From the NCBI GenBank assembly GCA_945883495.1, contig CAMCXS010000012.1, positions 1-64,000 of the forward strand: a DNA stretch of 64,000 nucleotides, read 5' to 3'. The translations under genes were made by a program, and so were the position numbers. Under the pieces are notes generated by a model. The model had not been told where the DNA came from. It made no database searches and saw nothing but the letters and a program-made list of their open reading frames with translations. Positions 52,914 through 61,931 of this stretch are shown one piece after another. Each line of letters starts with the position of its first letter. Position 1 is the stretch's first letter. The DNA is from Akkermansia muciniphila (GTDB lineage Bacteria > Verrucomicrobiota > Verrucomicrobiia > Verrucomicrobiales > DEV007).

Positions 52914-55376
52914 TTAGTTCAGAAAGCGGAATTCAGCAGAGGCGAACAAGCCTTGGCAGAAGGTCGTGAAAGCGAGGGTGCGGGCTTTTTCGAGGTCCAT
53001 GGTCTTCTGTGCTTCGGCGACGAAGCGTTGGAAGAAGGCTTGGCAACTGGCGATCTCTTGCTCCGTGGGCGGACGGCCGTAGCAAATCAGGAACGAGCGG
53101 TAAAACCGTTCCCGCACCGACTGCGCTTCAGTCCCAAGCCGCTGGGCCATGGCTTCGGCTTGTTGCACCACGAACGGATTGTTCATGAGATACAACGACT
53201 GCCCCGGCACGTTCGTGGACTCGCGCACGCCAGTCACCATGTTGGGATCCGCCCCATCGAAGAGAGCGAGTGACTCTGGCAATAGATCCCGGATCGCAGG
53301 CAAATAGACGGAACGGTAACGCTCGGGGCGATTGACGACGTCTGGATTCAACCGCAGTTGCAGCGCCGCATCGCCCATTTCGGCAACCAGGGAGCCGCGA
53401 GGACGCTGGCGAGCTAACTGGCCACTGGCGACAAGCATGGAATCACGCACGGCTTCAGCATCGAGCCGCCGCGGAGTGGCGCGCCAGAGATACACGTTAT
53501 CGGGATCCGCGGCATAATTCGCGGAATCAAACGTGGACGCGAGGCGATACGTGCGGCTCAGGACCATTTCGCGAATCAAGGTCTTGGCCGACCAGCCGCT
53601 GGCCACGAAACGAAGCGCGAGGTGATCGAGGAGTTCCGGGTGCGAAGGGCGTTGGCCGGTGGTCCCAAAGTTGTCCGGAGACGTGACGATTCCCTGCCCG
53701 AAGAGCCCCTGCCAGATGCGGTTGACCATGACCCGGGCGGTCAACGGATTCTCAGCGGAAGCCATCCAACGGGCCAGTTGCAAACGGCCACTGGCATCGC
53801 TCGGGATCGTGGGAGCGGAGGGTTGGATCACCTGAAGCACGCCACGCGGAACTTTTTGCGCCGGTTTGCTCAACTCCCCACGGACGAGCACCGGAACATC
53901 CGCCGGGACGTCTTTGTCTTGCACCCCCATGGCGAACGTCTTGGTCCGGCCATTGGCATCGAGGCCGTTGAGCAAGGACTGCAAGGTGCCGATCTGGGAA
54001 CGCAACCGGATGAGATTGAACAGATTGTTGTTTCCTTTCGCCCCGGTCATCTGCTCGCGGAACTCAGCGGTGCGCGCCGCGGTGAGCTCTTCCTCCGCCT
54101 TAGCGAGCCGTTCCTTGATCCCTGCAATCTCCTGTGGGGAGTAGGTCTTGATTGGGACTTGGTCTTCGACGGGCAGCAAAAGCAGCTCCGTGGTCCGCCG
54201 GTTAATGCCCGTCGCCACGGTTCCATAGAGTGTCTCCGTGCTCAGAAAGATCCCGGCCAGGGAATAGTAATCCGCCGTGGGGATCGGATCCGTCTTGTGA
54301 TCGTGACACCGCGCACAAGCCACGGTCAGCCCTTGAAAGGCTTGAAACGCGGTGTCGATCTGCTCATCCGCGACATCCAGGAGAAACTGACGGGAGTCTT
54401 GTTCGTTCAAGCCCTTGGTCCCGATTGCGAGAAATCCAGTCGCGATGAGGTTCTCCTGGAAGTCCGCGTCGTTGCGGATGGGCAAGAGATCTCCGGCGAT
54501 TTGCTCCAACAAAAAACGGTCATAGGGCTTGTCCTCGTTGAACGAGTCGATCACGTAGTCACGATATCGCCAAGCGTGCGGATACGGGAGATTGAGCTCT
54601 TTGCCGGTCGATTCCCCGTAGCGGGCAACGTCAAGCCAACGGCGCCCCCAACGCTCGCCGAAGTGCGGGCTGGCCAGGAGCGCATCCGCTTTGGCGGCCA
54701 ACGCCCGTTCGGGATCCACCTTCCAAGCGCGGACAAAAGCTTGCACCTCCTCGGGACTTGGCGGCAGCCCAGTGAGATCAAAATGCAAACGGCGAACCAA
54801 CGACTCCGCCCCTGCGTCGCCCACGGGGTGGAGCCCCTTGGATTCGAGCGCCTCAAGCACGAACCGATCGATCTCCCCACGGGCCCAATCCGCCTGCTTC
54901 GGCTCGGGCACGGGCACACTGCGCGGCGGCTGGAACGCCCAAAAACGGCGCCCCGCCTCGATATCGATGCCGCTCTTTACGGAAGCCACCTCCTGAACAC
55001 GCGGGTCCGGCACCCCCATGGAGATCCATGACTTGAAATCCGCGATGGCGGACTCCGGCATCTTGTTTTTCGGCGGCATCTGCGTGTCCCGATCCGCCCA
55101 GGTGATGGCCTCGTAGAGGAGACTCTCCTCAGGATTCCCGGGAACGATGGCTGGACCAGAATCGCCGCCCGCGAGAAGCCCGTCCCGGGTATCGAGCGCC
55201 AAGCCCCCGCGGATTTTCTCCTCGGATGAGTGGCATTCGTAACAATATTGGCTCAGGGCGGGCCGGATCTTGGACTCGAAAAAGGCGGTCTGCTCGGGTG
55301 TGAGCGCTCCGGACACAAACGATGGCGCCAGCAAGATGGCAACGGCAGTGGCGGCGACAACGGGCAACGATTTCAT
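52914..55376 (-). CDS. Cytochrome-like PSCyt1-DUF1549-DUF1553 protein
   Basis: The 820-residue exported protein has a signal peptide (VVAATAVAILLAPSFVSG) and a planctomycete-type cytochrome c domain with heme motif CYECH (about residue 45). DUF1549 follows (about 165-375, with RRLHFDLTGLPPSP, ERWGRRWLDVARYGES and a second CxxCH in ACARCHDHK), and then DUF1553 (about 520-780). These proteins are paired with DUF1501 proteins throughout Planctomycetes and Verrucomicrobia; a redox role in polymer breakdown has been suggested but not proved. It is the first gene of the minus-strand set; the stop codon touches array E. Confidence 0.92.
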   Translation of the reverse strand: MKSLPVVAATAVAILLAPSFVSGALTPEQTAFFESKIRPALSQYCYECHSSEEKIRGGLALDTRDGLLAGGDSGPAIVPGNPEESLLYEAITWADRDTQMPPKNKMPESAIADFKSWISMGVPDPRVQEVASVKSGIDIEAGRRFWAFQPPRSVPVPEPKQADWARGEIDRFVLEALESKGLHPVGDAGAESLVRRLHFDLTGLPPSPEEVQAFVRAWKVDPERALAAKADALLASPHFGERWGRRWLDVARYGESTGKELNLPYPHAWRYRDYVIDSFNEDKPYDRFLLEQIAGDLLPIRNDADFQENLIATGFLAIGTKGLNEQDSRQFLLDVADEQIDTAFQAFQGLTVACARCHDHKTDPIPTADYYSLAGIFLSTETLYGTVATGINRRTTELLLLPVEDQVPIKTYSPQEIAGIKERLAKAEEELTAARTAEFREQMTGAKGNNNLFNLIRLRSQIGTLQSLLNGLDANGRTKTFAMGVQDKDVPADVPVLVRGELSKPAQKVPRGVLQVIQPSAPTIPSDASGRLQLARWMASAENPLTARVMVNRIWQGLFGQGIVTSPDNFGTTGQRPSHPELLDHLALRFVASGWSAKTLIREMVLSRTYRLASTFDSANYAADPDNVYLWRATPRRLDAEAVRDSMLVASGQLARQRPRGSLVAEMGDAALQLRLNPDVVNRPERYRSVYLPAIRDLLPESLALFDGADPNMVTGVRESTNVPGQSLYLMNNPFVVQQAEAMAQRLGTEAQSVRERFYRSFLICYGRPPTEQEIASCQAFFQRFVAEAQKTMDLEKARTLAFTTFCQGLFASAEFRFLN

Positions 55377-55519
55377 GACAGTCCGTGAAATGCAGACGGG
55401 CTGATTCGAATCCGGTTACAGGGTGCGGGAAAAAGTCGCGAAATCCCGCGAAGGGGCGACGCCACTTCGCCCTCGAAAGATTTCTTTCAGAAATCCCCAG
55501 GTCATGCTACAAACCGGCG

Positions 55520-55548
55520 TTGACATGTTTGCGCCAACCAAGGTAGCC
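55520..55548 (+). promoter_or_regulatory. Possible promoter before the type II/IV pilus operon
   Basis: A perfect -35 box TTGACA lies at 55520-55525. The -10 position is poor (TAGCCT with an 18-bp spacer). It is in the 221-bp gap between divergent genes, about 50 bp before the first ATPase gene. The rest of the gap holds no gene. Confidence 0.3.
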
Positions 55549-55597
55549 TCCGCATTCCGGCGGTCCGTATCGCCGTGGCCCTTGGTTCACCCAGGCG

Positions 55598-57322
55598 TTG
55601 ACCCAATCTGAGTCCTTACCCCCTCACATCTTGTATTCCAACGAGGCATTCATCGTCGAACTGCTGCAAGAGAACGGCATCGTAACCGGCTCAACCATCT
55701 CCGCAGCCAGCCAGCACCGTCGCAACAACGAGTCCACGCTCGAGACGCTGCTCCGCATCGGACAGGTCCAGGAGATGGACATCACCAACACTCTGGCGGT
55801 CGCCAGCAACATGGACGCGGTCGATCTCAATCAGTATCCGATCGATCAAACCGTCGTGAAAGCGGTGAGCCCCGCCATGTGCGTTCGCTACACCATGCTC
55901 CCGGTCTCGTTCGACGGCCACAATCTCCGCGTCGCCGTGGCCGACCCGATGAACATGGAGACGCTCGACAGTCTCCAGCACGTGCTTCCCTATCCGGCCG
56001 AGTTTGTCTGCGCTCCTCCGGCTCAAATCCGCAAGTGCATCGCCGATTTTTTCGCGGGTCAGCTCAGCCCGGAGGACGCGGCCAAGATCGGCGGAACGGC
56101 CGTCACCACGAAGGGCTCCGAGGACACCAAGGGCGGCGGCGGCAATGAAGAGTCCGCGATGGTCAATCTGGTCAACCAGATCCTCAGCGACGCTTTCCAG
56201 GCCCGGGCTAGTGATATTCATATTGAGCCGCTGGAGAAGGAAGTCCGCCTGCGCTACCGCATTGATGGCGCCCTCCACCACATCGCCAGCCATCCCCGCA
56301 AGCTGCTCCCATCCATTGTCAGCCGGATCAAGATCATGACCGGCAGCATGTCGATCGCCGAAAAGCGGATTCCCCAGGACGGCCGGATTCAGGCGAAAAT
56401 CGGCAAAAAGGAACTCGACCTCCGGGTCAGCACGGTCCCGACCTCCCACGGGGAATCGATCGTCATGCGGATTCTGGACAAGAGCTCGCTGGTGCTCGGT
56501 CTGCCGCAGCTCGGGTTCATGGCGGACGACAACGAAGTCTTCAGCCGTCACCTGCGCCTTCCGGACGGCATCGTTTTGGTCACCGGCCCCACTGGCTCGG
56601 GAAAAACCACGACGCTCTACGCCTGTCTCAACGAGATCAACAAGCCAGACAAGAAGATCATCACGGTGGAAGACCCGGTCGAGTATCAGCTCAGCGGGAT
56701 CAACCAAGTCGGGGTGAAAGCGGACATCGGGATGACGTTCCACTCCGCGCTGCGCGCCATCCTTCGGCAAGCGCCGAACATCATCATGATCGGTGAGATT
56801 CGGGACTTGGAGACAGCGACGATCGCGATCAACGCCTCGCTCACCGGTCACTTGGTGTTCTCCACCCTGCACACCAACGACGCCCCGAGCGCCGTGGCTC
56901 GTCTGGAGGACATGGGGGTGAAGCGCTTCCTGATTTCCTCCGCCGTCCGGGCCATTATGGCGCAACGTTTGGTTCGAGGCCTTTGCAAAGAGTGCAAGCG
57001 GCCGGGGGAACTCACCGATCTGGAAATCCGCCGCCTCGGCCTCGACGCTGGCCAGCTGCAAGCCGCAAACGTCATGGTCCCTCATGGTTGCCGCGAGTGC
57101 CGGAACACCGGGTTCCGCGGCCGGATCGGGCTTTTTGAAATCTTTAACATCGACGACGAGGTCGCCCGTCTCATCAACGCCGATTTGACCACACCCCAAC
57201 TCCGCAAACGAGCCCGAGAGCTCGGCATGCGCACCCTCCGTGAGGACGGAATCCGCAAGGTCCTCGGTGGAATCACCTCCGGCTCCGAGGTGATCCGCGT
57301 CACCATGCAGGACAACAACTGA
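55598..57322 (+). CDS. GspE/PilB-type secretion ATPase (first copy)
   Basis: The 574-residue cytoplasmic hexameric ATPase powers pilus or pseudopilus assembly. An MshEN-type N-terminal domain (about 10-150) precedes the N2 domain (ASDIHIEPLEKEVRLRYRIDG). The ATPase core has Walker A GPTGSGKTT, the Asp box, Walker B IMIGEIRDLETA and the His box TGHLVFSTLHTNDAP. A four-Cys zinc motif (CKECKRP ... CRECRNTG) is typical of PilB/GspE. The TTG at 55598 is used; another TTG at 55631 is equally plausible and no ATG is near. A second ATPase gene follows after 23 bp. Confidence 0.92.
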   Translation: MTQSESLPPHILYSNEAFIVELLQENGIVTGSTISAASQHRRNNESTLETLLRIGQVQEMDITNTLAVASNMDAVDLNQYPIDQTVVKAVSPAMCVRYTMLPVSFDGHNLRVAVADPMNMETLDSLQHVLPYPAEFVCAPPAQIRKCIADFFAGQLSPEDAAKIGGTAVTTKGSEDTKGGGGNEESAMVNLVNQILSDAFQARASDIHIEPLEKEVRLRYRIDGALHHIASHPRKLLPSIVSRIKIMTGSMSIAEKRIPQDGRIQAKIGKKELDLRVSTVPTSHGESIVMRILDKSSLVLGLPQLGFMADDNEVFSRHLRLPDGIVLVTGPTGSGKTTTLYACLNEINKPDKKIITVEDPVEYQLSGINQVGVKADIGMTFHSALRAILRQAPNIIMIGEIRDLETATIAINASLTGHLVFSTLHTNDAPSAVARLEDMGVKRFLISSAVRAIMAQRLVRGLCKECKRPGELTDLEIRRLGLDAGQLQAANVMVPHGCRECRNTGFRGRIGLFEIFNIDDEVARLINADLTTPQLRKRARELGMRTLREDGIRKVLGGITSGSEVIRVTMQDNN

Positions 57323-57345
57323 TCTCCATTCTCCCGCGACCGCTG

Positions 57346-59010
57346 ATGAACGCAGACACCATCATCGACCTCCTGGTCAACCGCGAATTGCTGTCACCCG
57401 AGCAAGGCGAATACTATCTTGGGGAAGCCCGGCAGACCCGGAGCAGCATCGTTGACATCCTTGAGAGCCACCAGCTCATCACCCGGGATGGGCTCTACAA
57501 CCTCATTGCCGATGACATCGGCGGGGTTTACTACGACCTCTCCGGCTTCGAGCCTTCCCCACAAATGCTGGCCACCATCCCAGCCGGCACCGCCCGTCTC
57601 CATCAAGCGCTCCCGATTCAGTTCGACGAGACTTCCCTCTACGTTGCCCTGGTCGACCCGCTGGACCCAAACACGGTGGAGGACCTCCGCTTCTCGTTGA
57701 ACCAGGAGATTCGGATCGTTGTCGCCGAGCCCTCGCGCATCTCGGAACTGATCAACAAGTGCTACGCGGAAAAGGCCGTGGACGACTTCTCCGATGTCAT
57801 GTCGGAGTTGAGCAGTTTGAGTGGCTCCAACGACGATTTGGAGGCGGAAGCGAATTCCGCGCCCATCATCCGCTACGTGGATCTGGTTTTGTTTCAGGCC
57901 ATCAAGGAGCGCGCCTCGGACATCCACTTTGAGCCATTCGAGGACGACTTCAAGATTCGCTACCGGGTGGATGGAGCCCTCTACGAGATGGCGCCGCCTC
58001 CGCAGCACCTTCAGCTTTCCATCACCTCCCGGATTAAGGTGATGTCGAACCTGAACATCGCCGAACGCCGGCTGCCCCAGGACGGCCGGATCATGAAGAC
58101 GATTGGCACGCAGCCCGTAGACATGCGGGTATCGACCCTGCCGACGCAGTTTGGCGAATCGGTCGTGTTGCGGGTGTTGGACCGGAGCTCGGTAAACCTC
58201 GACCTGCACAACCTCAACCTGCCGCCCTACATCGCGGAGTATATTGAGGAGACCATCATCAAGCCCAACGGGATCTTTGTCTGCACGGGGCCCACGGGAG
58301 CCGGAAAAACGACCACGCTCTACGCCTGTCTGCGTAAGATCAACACGATCGATACGAAAATCCTCACGGCGGAAGACCCGGTGGAATATGACATCGACGG
58401 AATCATCCAAGTTCCGGTGAATGAGGCGATTGGCCTTAGCTTTGGACGGGTGCTGCGGGCCTTCCTCCGTCAAGACCCCGACCGGATTCTAGTGGGAGAG
58501 ATGCGGGACTTGGAAACCGCGCAAATCGCGATCCAGGCGTCTCTGACCGGACACTTGGTTTTCTCCACCTTGCACACGAACGATGCCCCCGGGGCGGTCA
58601 CTCGTCTCGTGGATATGGGTTGCGAACCCTTCCTCGTCGCCGCCACCATGCAAGGGGTGCTCGCGCAACGTCTGCTCCGGACCATCTGCCCGAATTGCAA
58701 AGTCCCGTATCCCCCCAACGACACAATCCTCTCGAAGCTGAAGCTGACTCGCGGAGATGTCGGGGCACAAAAGTTCTACACCGGGGGCGGATGTGCTACG
58801 TGCAACAACACCGGATACAAAGGCCGCCAAGGTCTTTTTGAGCTGCTCGACATGAACGACACCCTCCGGGATTTGGTAACGCAGCGGGTCGGCACGGTCG
58901 TGCTCAAGCAGAAAGCCATCGAAATGGGAATGAAGACCCTGCGCGAGGATGGGCTGCGCTGTATTTTTGACGGCATCACCACCATTGAAGAAGTGTTGAA
59001 ATACACCTGA
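57346..59010 (+). CDS. GspE/PilB-type secretion ATPase (second copy)
   Basis: The 554-residue paralogue of the preceding gene has the same layout: MshEN domain, ERASDIHFEPFEDDFKIRYR, Walker A GPTGAGKTT, Walker B RILVGEMRDLETA, TGHLVFSTLHTNDAPGA and a zinc motif (CPNCKVPY ... CATCNNTGYKGR). It is not a PilT retraction ATPase, which would lack the MshEN and zinc parts. Two assembly-type ATPases in tandem suggest two substrates or a hetero-oligomer. The ATG at 57346 has no Shine-Dalgarno sequence. Confidence 0.92.
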   Translation: MNADTIIDLLVNRELLSPEQGEYYLGEARQTRSSIVDILESHQLITRDGLYNLIADDIGGVYYDLSGFEPSPQMLATIPAGTARLHQALPIQFDETSLYVALVDPLDPNTVEDLRFSLNQEIRIVVAEPSRISELINKCYAEKAVDDFSDVMSELSSLSGSNDDLEAEANSAPIIRYVDLVLFQAIKERASDIHFEPFEDDFKIRYRVDGALYEMAPPPQHLQLSITSRIKVMSNLNIAERRLPQDGRIMKTIGTQPVDMRVSTLPTQFGESVVLRVLDRSSVNLDLHNLNLPPYIAEYIEETIIKPNGIFVCTGPTGAGKTTTLYACLRKINTIDTKILTAEDPVEYDIDGIIQVPVNEAIGLSFGRVLRAFLRQDPDRILVGEMRDLETAQIAIQASLTGHLVFSTLHTNDAPGAVTRLVDMGCEPFLVAATMQGVLAQRLLRTICPNCKVPYPPNDTILSKLKLTRGDVGAQKFYTGGGCATCNNTGYKGRQGLFELLDMNDTLRDLVTQRVGTVVLKQKAIEMGMKTLREDGLRCIFDGITTIEEVLKYT

Positions 59011-59101
59011 GGGTCCGCAGTTCTTGCATCGACTTCCAGCAACCGCCCCCCTACAATCACCTTTCTAAGTCTCAGAATCTCTTTCACCGCGCTCATTCAT
59101 C

Positions 59102-60391
59102 ATGCCCAATTTCGAGTACATCGCCCTCGACTCCCGTGGTCAGGAAACCACCGGAACGCTCAGCGCCCCCAACGAAGCGGAAGCGTATCAGATGCTGCGC
59201 CGCGACGGACTCTACCCGACGAAGGTCGGAGATGCGGGCAAGGGTGGCGTCGGAGCAGCCGCCAAGCGCAAAGCCACCAAGGCTGCGAAGACTGGAGGGG
59301 GCAAGAAGAAGGGCGGAAAACCCGCCAAGGTGACCGGCAAGGTGGCTCCAAAGACGCTGATGCTCTTCACCCGCCAGTTGGCCACCTTGGTCGATGCCGG
59401 TTTGCCACTTCTCAAAGGGCTTTCCGTTCTGGGAGACCAGGAAAAGAACAAGATCATGCGCAGCGCCATCCACACGATGGCGGACAGCGTCCAGACCGGT
59501 AGTACCTTCTCCGAGAGCTTGGGGCAACACCCGAAAATCTTCAACAAGCTCTATGTAAACATGGTCAAGGCGGGCGAACTCGGCGGGGTGCTCGAAGTCG
59601 TCCTCAACCGTCTTGCGGAATACCAGGAGAAAGCTCAAAAGCTAAAGAACAAGGTCGTCGCCGCCATGGTTTACCCGATCATCGTGATGGTGATCGCTGT
59701 CGCCATCCTCATCTTCCTCCTTGCCTTCATCGTCCCGCAGTTCCAGAAAATTTTCGAAGAGATGCTGCGCGGCAAACCGCTGCCAGCGATCACTCAATTC
59801 GTCATCAACGCCAGTGACTTCGTCGGAAACAAATTTCCCTTCCTCATCATTGGCTTCGGCGTCCTGTTTGCTGGCTGGAAACTGCTCCAAATGACCCCGG
59901 GAGGCCGTCGCTGGATCGATAGCGTGGCCCTCAAGCTGCCGATTGTGGGCGGTGTCCAGCAGAAGACCTCCATCGCCCGCTTTTCCCGAACCCTCGGCAC
60001 CCTAGTCAGCAGCGGTGTGCCCATCCTCCAAGCTCTCAACATCACCCGGGACACGGCAGGAAACATCGTCGTGGCCGAGGCCATCGACAAAGTCCACGAA
60101 GCCGTGCGCGAGGGGGAAACCATCGTCACTCCTTTGGAAGCGAGTAAAATCTTCCCTCCAATGGTCATCAGTATGGTCCAGGTTGGCGAAGAAACAGGTC
60201 AGCTCCCAGACATGCTTATGAAAATTGCCGACGTTTACGACGATGAAGTTGATACTGCCGTCGCCAGTCTCACCGCCATGTTGGAGCCCATCATGATTGT
60301 TGGCCTGGCGCTAATCGTCGGGACCATTGTGCTCGCTCTTTTCCTTCCCCTCGTCAGCATCATCACAGCGATGAACGAAGGACTCAACTGA
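59102..60391 (+). CDS. gspF: GspF/PilC inner-membrane platform protein
   Basis: The 429-residue protein is the membrane platform of the type II secretion/type IV pilus machine. It has the usual N-terminus PNFEYIALDSRGQETTGTL and two GspF domains (about 85-210 and 290-410, TLVDAGLPLLKGLSVLGDQ and TLVSSGVPILQALNITRDT) with three transmembrane helices. An extra Lys/Ala/Gly-rich stretch of about 35 residues (48-82) follows the N-terminal domain and is not normal for the family. It lies 91 bp after the second ATPase gene. Confidence 0.93.
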   Translation: MPNFEYIALDSRGQETTGTLSAPNEAEAYQMLRRDGLYPTKVGDAGKGGVGAAAKRKATKAAKTGGGKKKGGKPAKVTGKVAPKTLMLFTRQLATLVDAGLPLLKGLSVLGDQEKNKIMRSAIHTMADSVQTGSTFSESLGQHPKIFNKLYVNMVKAGELGGVLEVVLNRLAEYQEKAQKLKNKVVAAMVYPIIVMVIAVAILIFLLAFIVPQFQKIFEEMLRGKPLPAITQFVINASDFVGNKFPFLIIGFGVLFAGWKLLQMTPGGRRWIDSVALKLPIVGGVQQKTSIARFSRTLGTLVSSGVPILQALNITRDTAGNIVVAEAIDKVHEAVREGETIVTPLEASKIFPPMVISMVQVGEETGQLPDMLMKIADVYDDEVDTAVASLTAMLEPIMIVGLALIVGTIVLALFLPLVSIITAMNEGLN

Positions 60392-60412
60392 TCCCTACCC
60401 CCAAGAATTCCG

Positions 60413-61039
60413 ATGCATCGCATTCCACAAATTGCTTCCCGCCCTCGCCAGAGCGGATGGACCATGATGGAACTCCTCTTCGTCATGGCCATTATGATCG
60501 GTCTTGCCGCCGTCATGGCCGCATCGATCGGCCCAGTCCAAGCCAACATGTCTCGGCAACGCTCTCGTGGCTTCCTCAAGATGCTCGAGACCGGCCTGGA
60601 ACAATTCCGCGCCGAGTATGGCTCCTACCCCAAGTGCGAGAACCCAAACGATGGGGCCAACGTGCTTTACCGGACCCTTTTTGGCGACTACAACGAGGAC
60701 GGAAAGCCTGACTGGAGCGCCACTGGAGGCCAAGACACTTCCGTCAAAACCTTCATCGGCGACCTAAACCCGGGCACCATCGATCAAGCAACTGGCTCGA
60801 CCAAAAATCCCTTTGTCCGGATGGTCCTTGGGAAGCTCATCCTTGTCGATTCCTGGGGAACGCAGCTCTACTACGTGGGTGGAGCGGCGACAAAGCACAA
60901 TGGCCGAACCGAGATCCAAGAAAACGGTGTTCCGACTGGCAGATTTGCCAACGACGGCAATTCCTATGATCTGTGGAGCCTAGGCAACGACCCAGACCCT
61001 TCAGACGACAACGACTCGATGTGGCTGAAGAACTGGTAA
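60413..61039 (+). CDS. GspG-like type II pseudopilin
   Basis: The 208-residue protein has a prepilin signal: a short basic leader, SG before the cleavage point, then WTMMELLFVMAIMIGLAAVMA with Glu at position +5. The mature domain resembles GspG major pseudopilins (LDSWGTQLYYV-like VDSWGTQLYYVGG, YDLWSLGNDPDPSDDND) with an Asp-rich, probably calcium-binding end. It ends the ATPase-ATPase-GspF-pilin operon. No secretin or prepilin peptidase gene is in the window. Confidence 0.88.
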   Translation: MHRIPQIASRPRQSGWTMMELLFVMAIMIGLAAVMAASIGPVQANMSRQRSRGFLKMLETGLEQFRAEYGSYPKCENPNDGANVLYRTLFGDYNEDGKPDWSATGGQDTSVKTFIGDLNPGTIDQATGSTKNPFVRMVLGKLILVDSWGTQLYYVGGAATKHNGRTEIQENGVPTGRFANDGNSYDLWSLGNDPDPSDDNDSMWLKNW

Positions 61040-61361
61040 TCTCGCCAAATCTTGAGGTCTTGGCGTCCCAGAAAGGCTCTCGGGAGACGGATCCTCCTCT
61101 CTCGACTGGACGGCTCACTGGGCTTGCATTGGTTGTAAGCCTGGTCAACATGAACTCAGGTTTCTGAGCGCCGACAGGAACTTCCGTTTTATCGTGCCTC
61201 TCCTTGGATCTCGCTCAAAACTAGATGCGTTTGGTTCACCACGCCCTTGGAGGCCATTTGGGATACTGGGAAATGAGGCGGGCGGGCTCCCTCTGAGCTA
61301 GGCACATTGTTCTCCGCTCATCCAGTTGATACAACGACTGGAAGTGTCTCCGACCTTAAGC
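61040..61361. other. Intergenic region without a recognised gene
   Basis: This stretch of about 320 bp between the pseudopilin gene and the terminator of the converging gene has no convincing coding sequence. Short inverted repeats are present (GGCTT ... AAGCC at about 61119-61139) that might end the secretion operon. Nothing else was seen. Confidence 0.6.
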
Positions 61362-61392
61362 AAAAAAAAACCGGACGGTTTTCACCATCCGG
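61362..61392 (-). terminator. Intrinsic terminator of the TIGR04073 gene
   Basis: Read on the minus strand, CCGGATGG and CCGTCCGG form an eight-pair stem (one G-U) with a six-base loop, followed at once by nine T residues. It lies about 38 bp after the stop codon. This is a textbook intrinsic terminator and the only one with a T-run seen in the window. Confidence 0.9.
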
Positions 61393-61429
61393 CATAATTC
61401 TCGAGAAAGCTCCGCGCAGGTTCTGCTAA

Positions 61430-61837
61430 CTAGTAGGACTGACTGCGCACGTAGTTCGCGGACGTAAAGCCGGCTGAGGTAGGGAATTCCGTGTATCCGC
61501 CTACGTGGTCGTAGGTGTCCGAAGGATACGGGGCGCGATAGCTCTCCTTATACATCGGGGTGCGGAAATTCACGAGTTCGTAAAGGCCATACCCGATCCG
61601 AGAACCAGCACGATCGAAGCCATTGACGACACCATGTGACCAAGCTGCGATGTTGCCTTCCTCCTCTAAAGTGCGTTGGAAGGTGGCTGATACTTCAAGC
61701 GGCCCATAGAAAATGTTGGCGAGCGCCCGGCTCAATTTGCGAATGGGCGTGTATTTGCTTCCCGGAGGGGACTGAATGTCCGCCACCGCCATTGATCCGA
61801 GACCGGCCAGTAAGAGCACCACGAGAGCCTTCTTCAT
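61430..61837 (-). CDS. TIGR04073-family exported protein (exosortase-system associated)
   Basis: The 135-residue protein has a signal peptide (MKKALVVLLLAGLGSMAVA). Its mature part carries the TIGR04073 pattern: KYTPIRKLSRALANIFYGPLEV and GSRIGYGLYELVNFRTPMYK. Members occur in genomes with PEP-CTERM/exosortase systems, but the molecular role is unknown and no exosortase gene is in this window. It is divergent from the GreA gene and has its own intrinsic terminator. Confidence 0.8.
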   Translation of the reverse strand: MKKALVVLLLAGLGSMAVADIQSPPGSKYTPIRKLSRALANIFYGPLEVSATFQRTLEEEGNIAAWSHGVVNGFDRAGSRIGYGLYELVNFRTPMYKESYRAPYPSDTYDHVGGYTEFPTSAGFTSANYVRSQSY

Positions 61838-61853
61838 GAGGGCGAGACTAAGA

Positions 61854-61870
61854 CAATCCTGAGAGGATTG
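61854..61870. promoter_or_regulatory. Inverted repeat between divergent genes
   Basis: CAATCC and GGATTG surround a five-base loop in the 94-bp gap between the divergent TIGR04073 and GreA genes. It could be an operator. Evidence is position only. Confidence 0.25.
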
Positions 61871-61931
61871 GCAACCTTTTATCTAAAAATTGCTTGGTAC
61901 TCGGTCGATCCCGCCTACGCTTGAGATTCGC

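Noticed and set aside
55395-55425. tRNA-like GATTCGAATCC motif
   Set aside because: No matching acceptor, anticodon or D-arm could be found around it; it is a short palindrome. No tRNA or rRNA gene was seen in the window.
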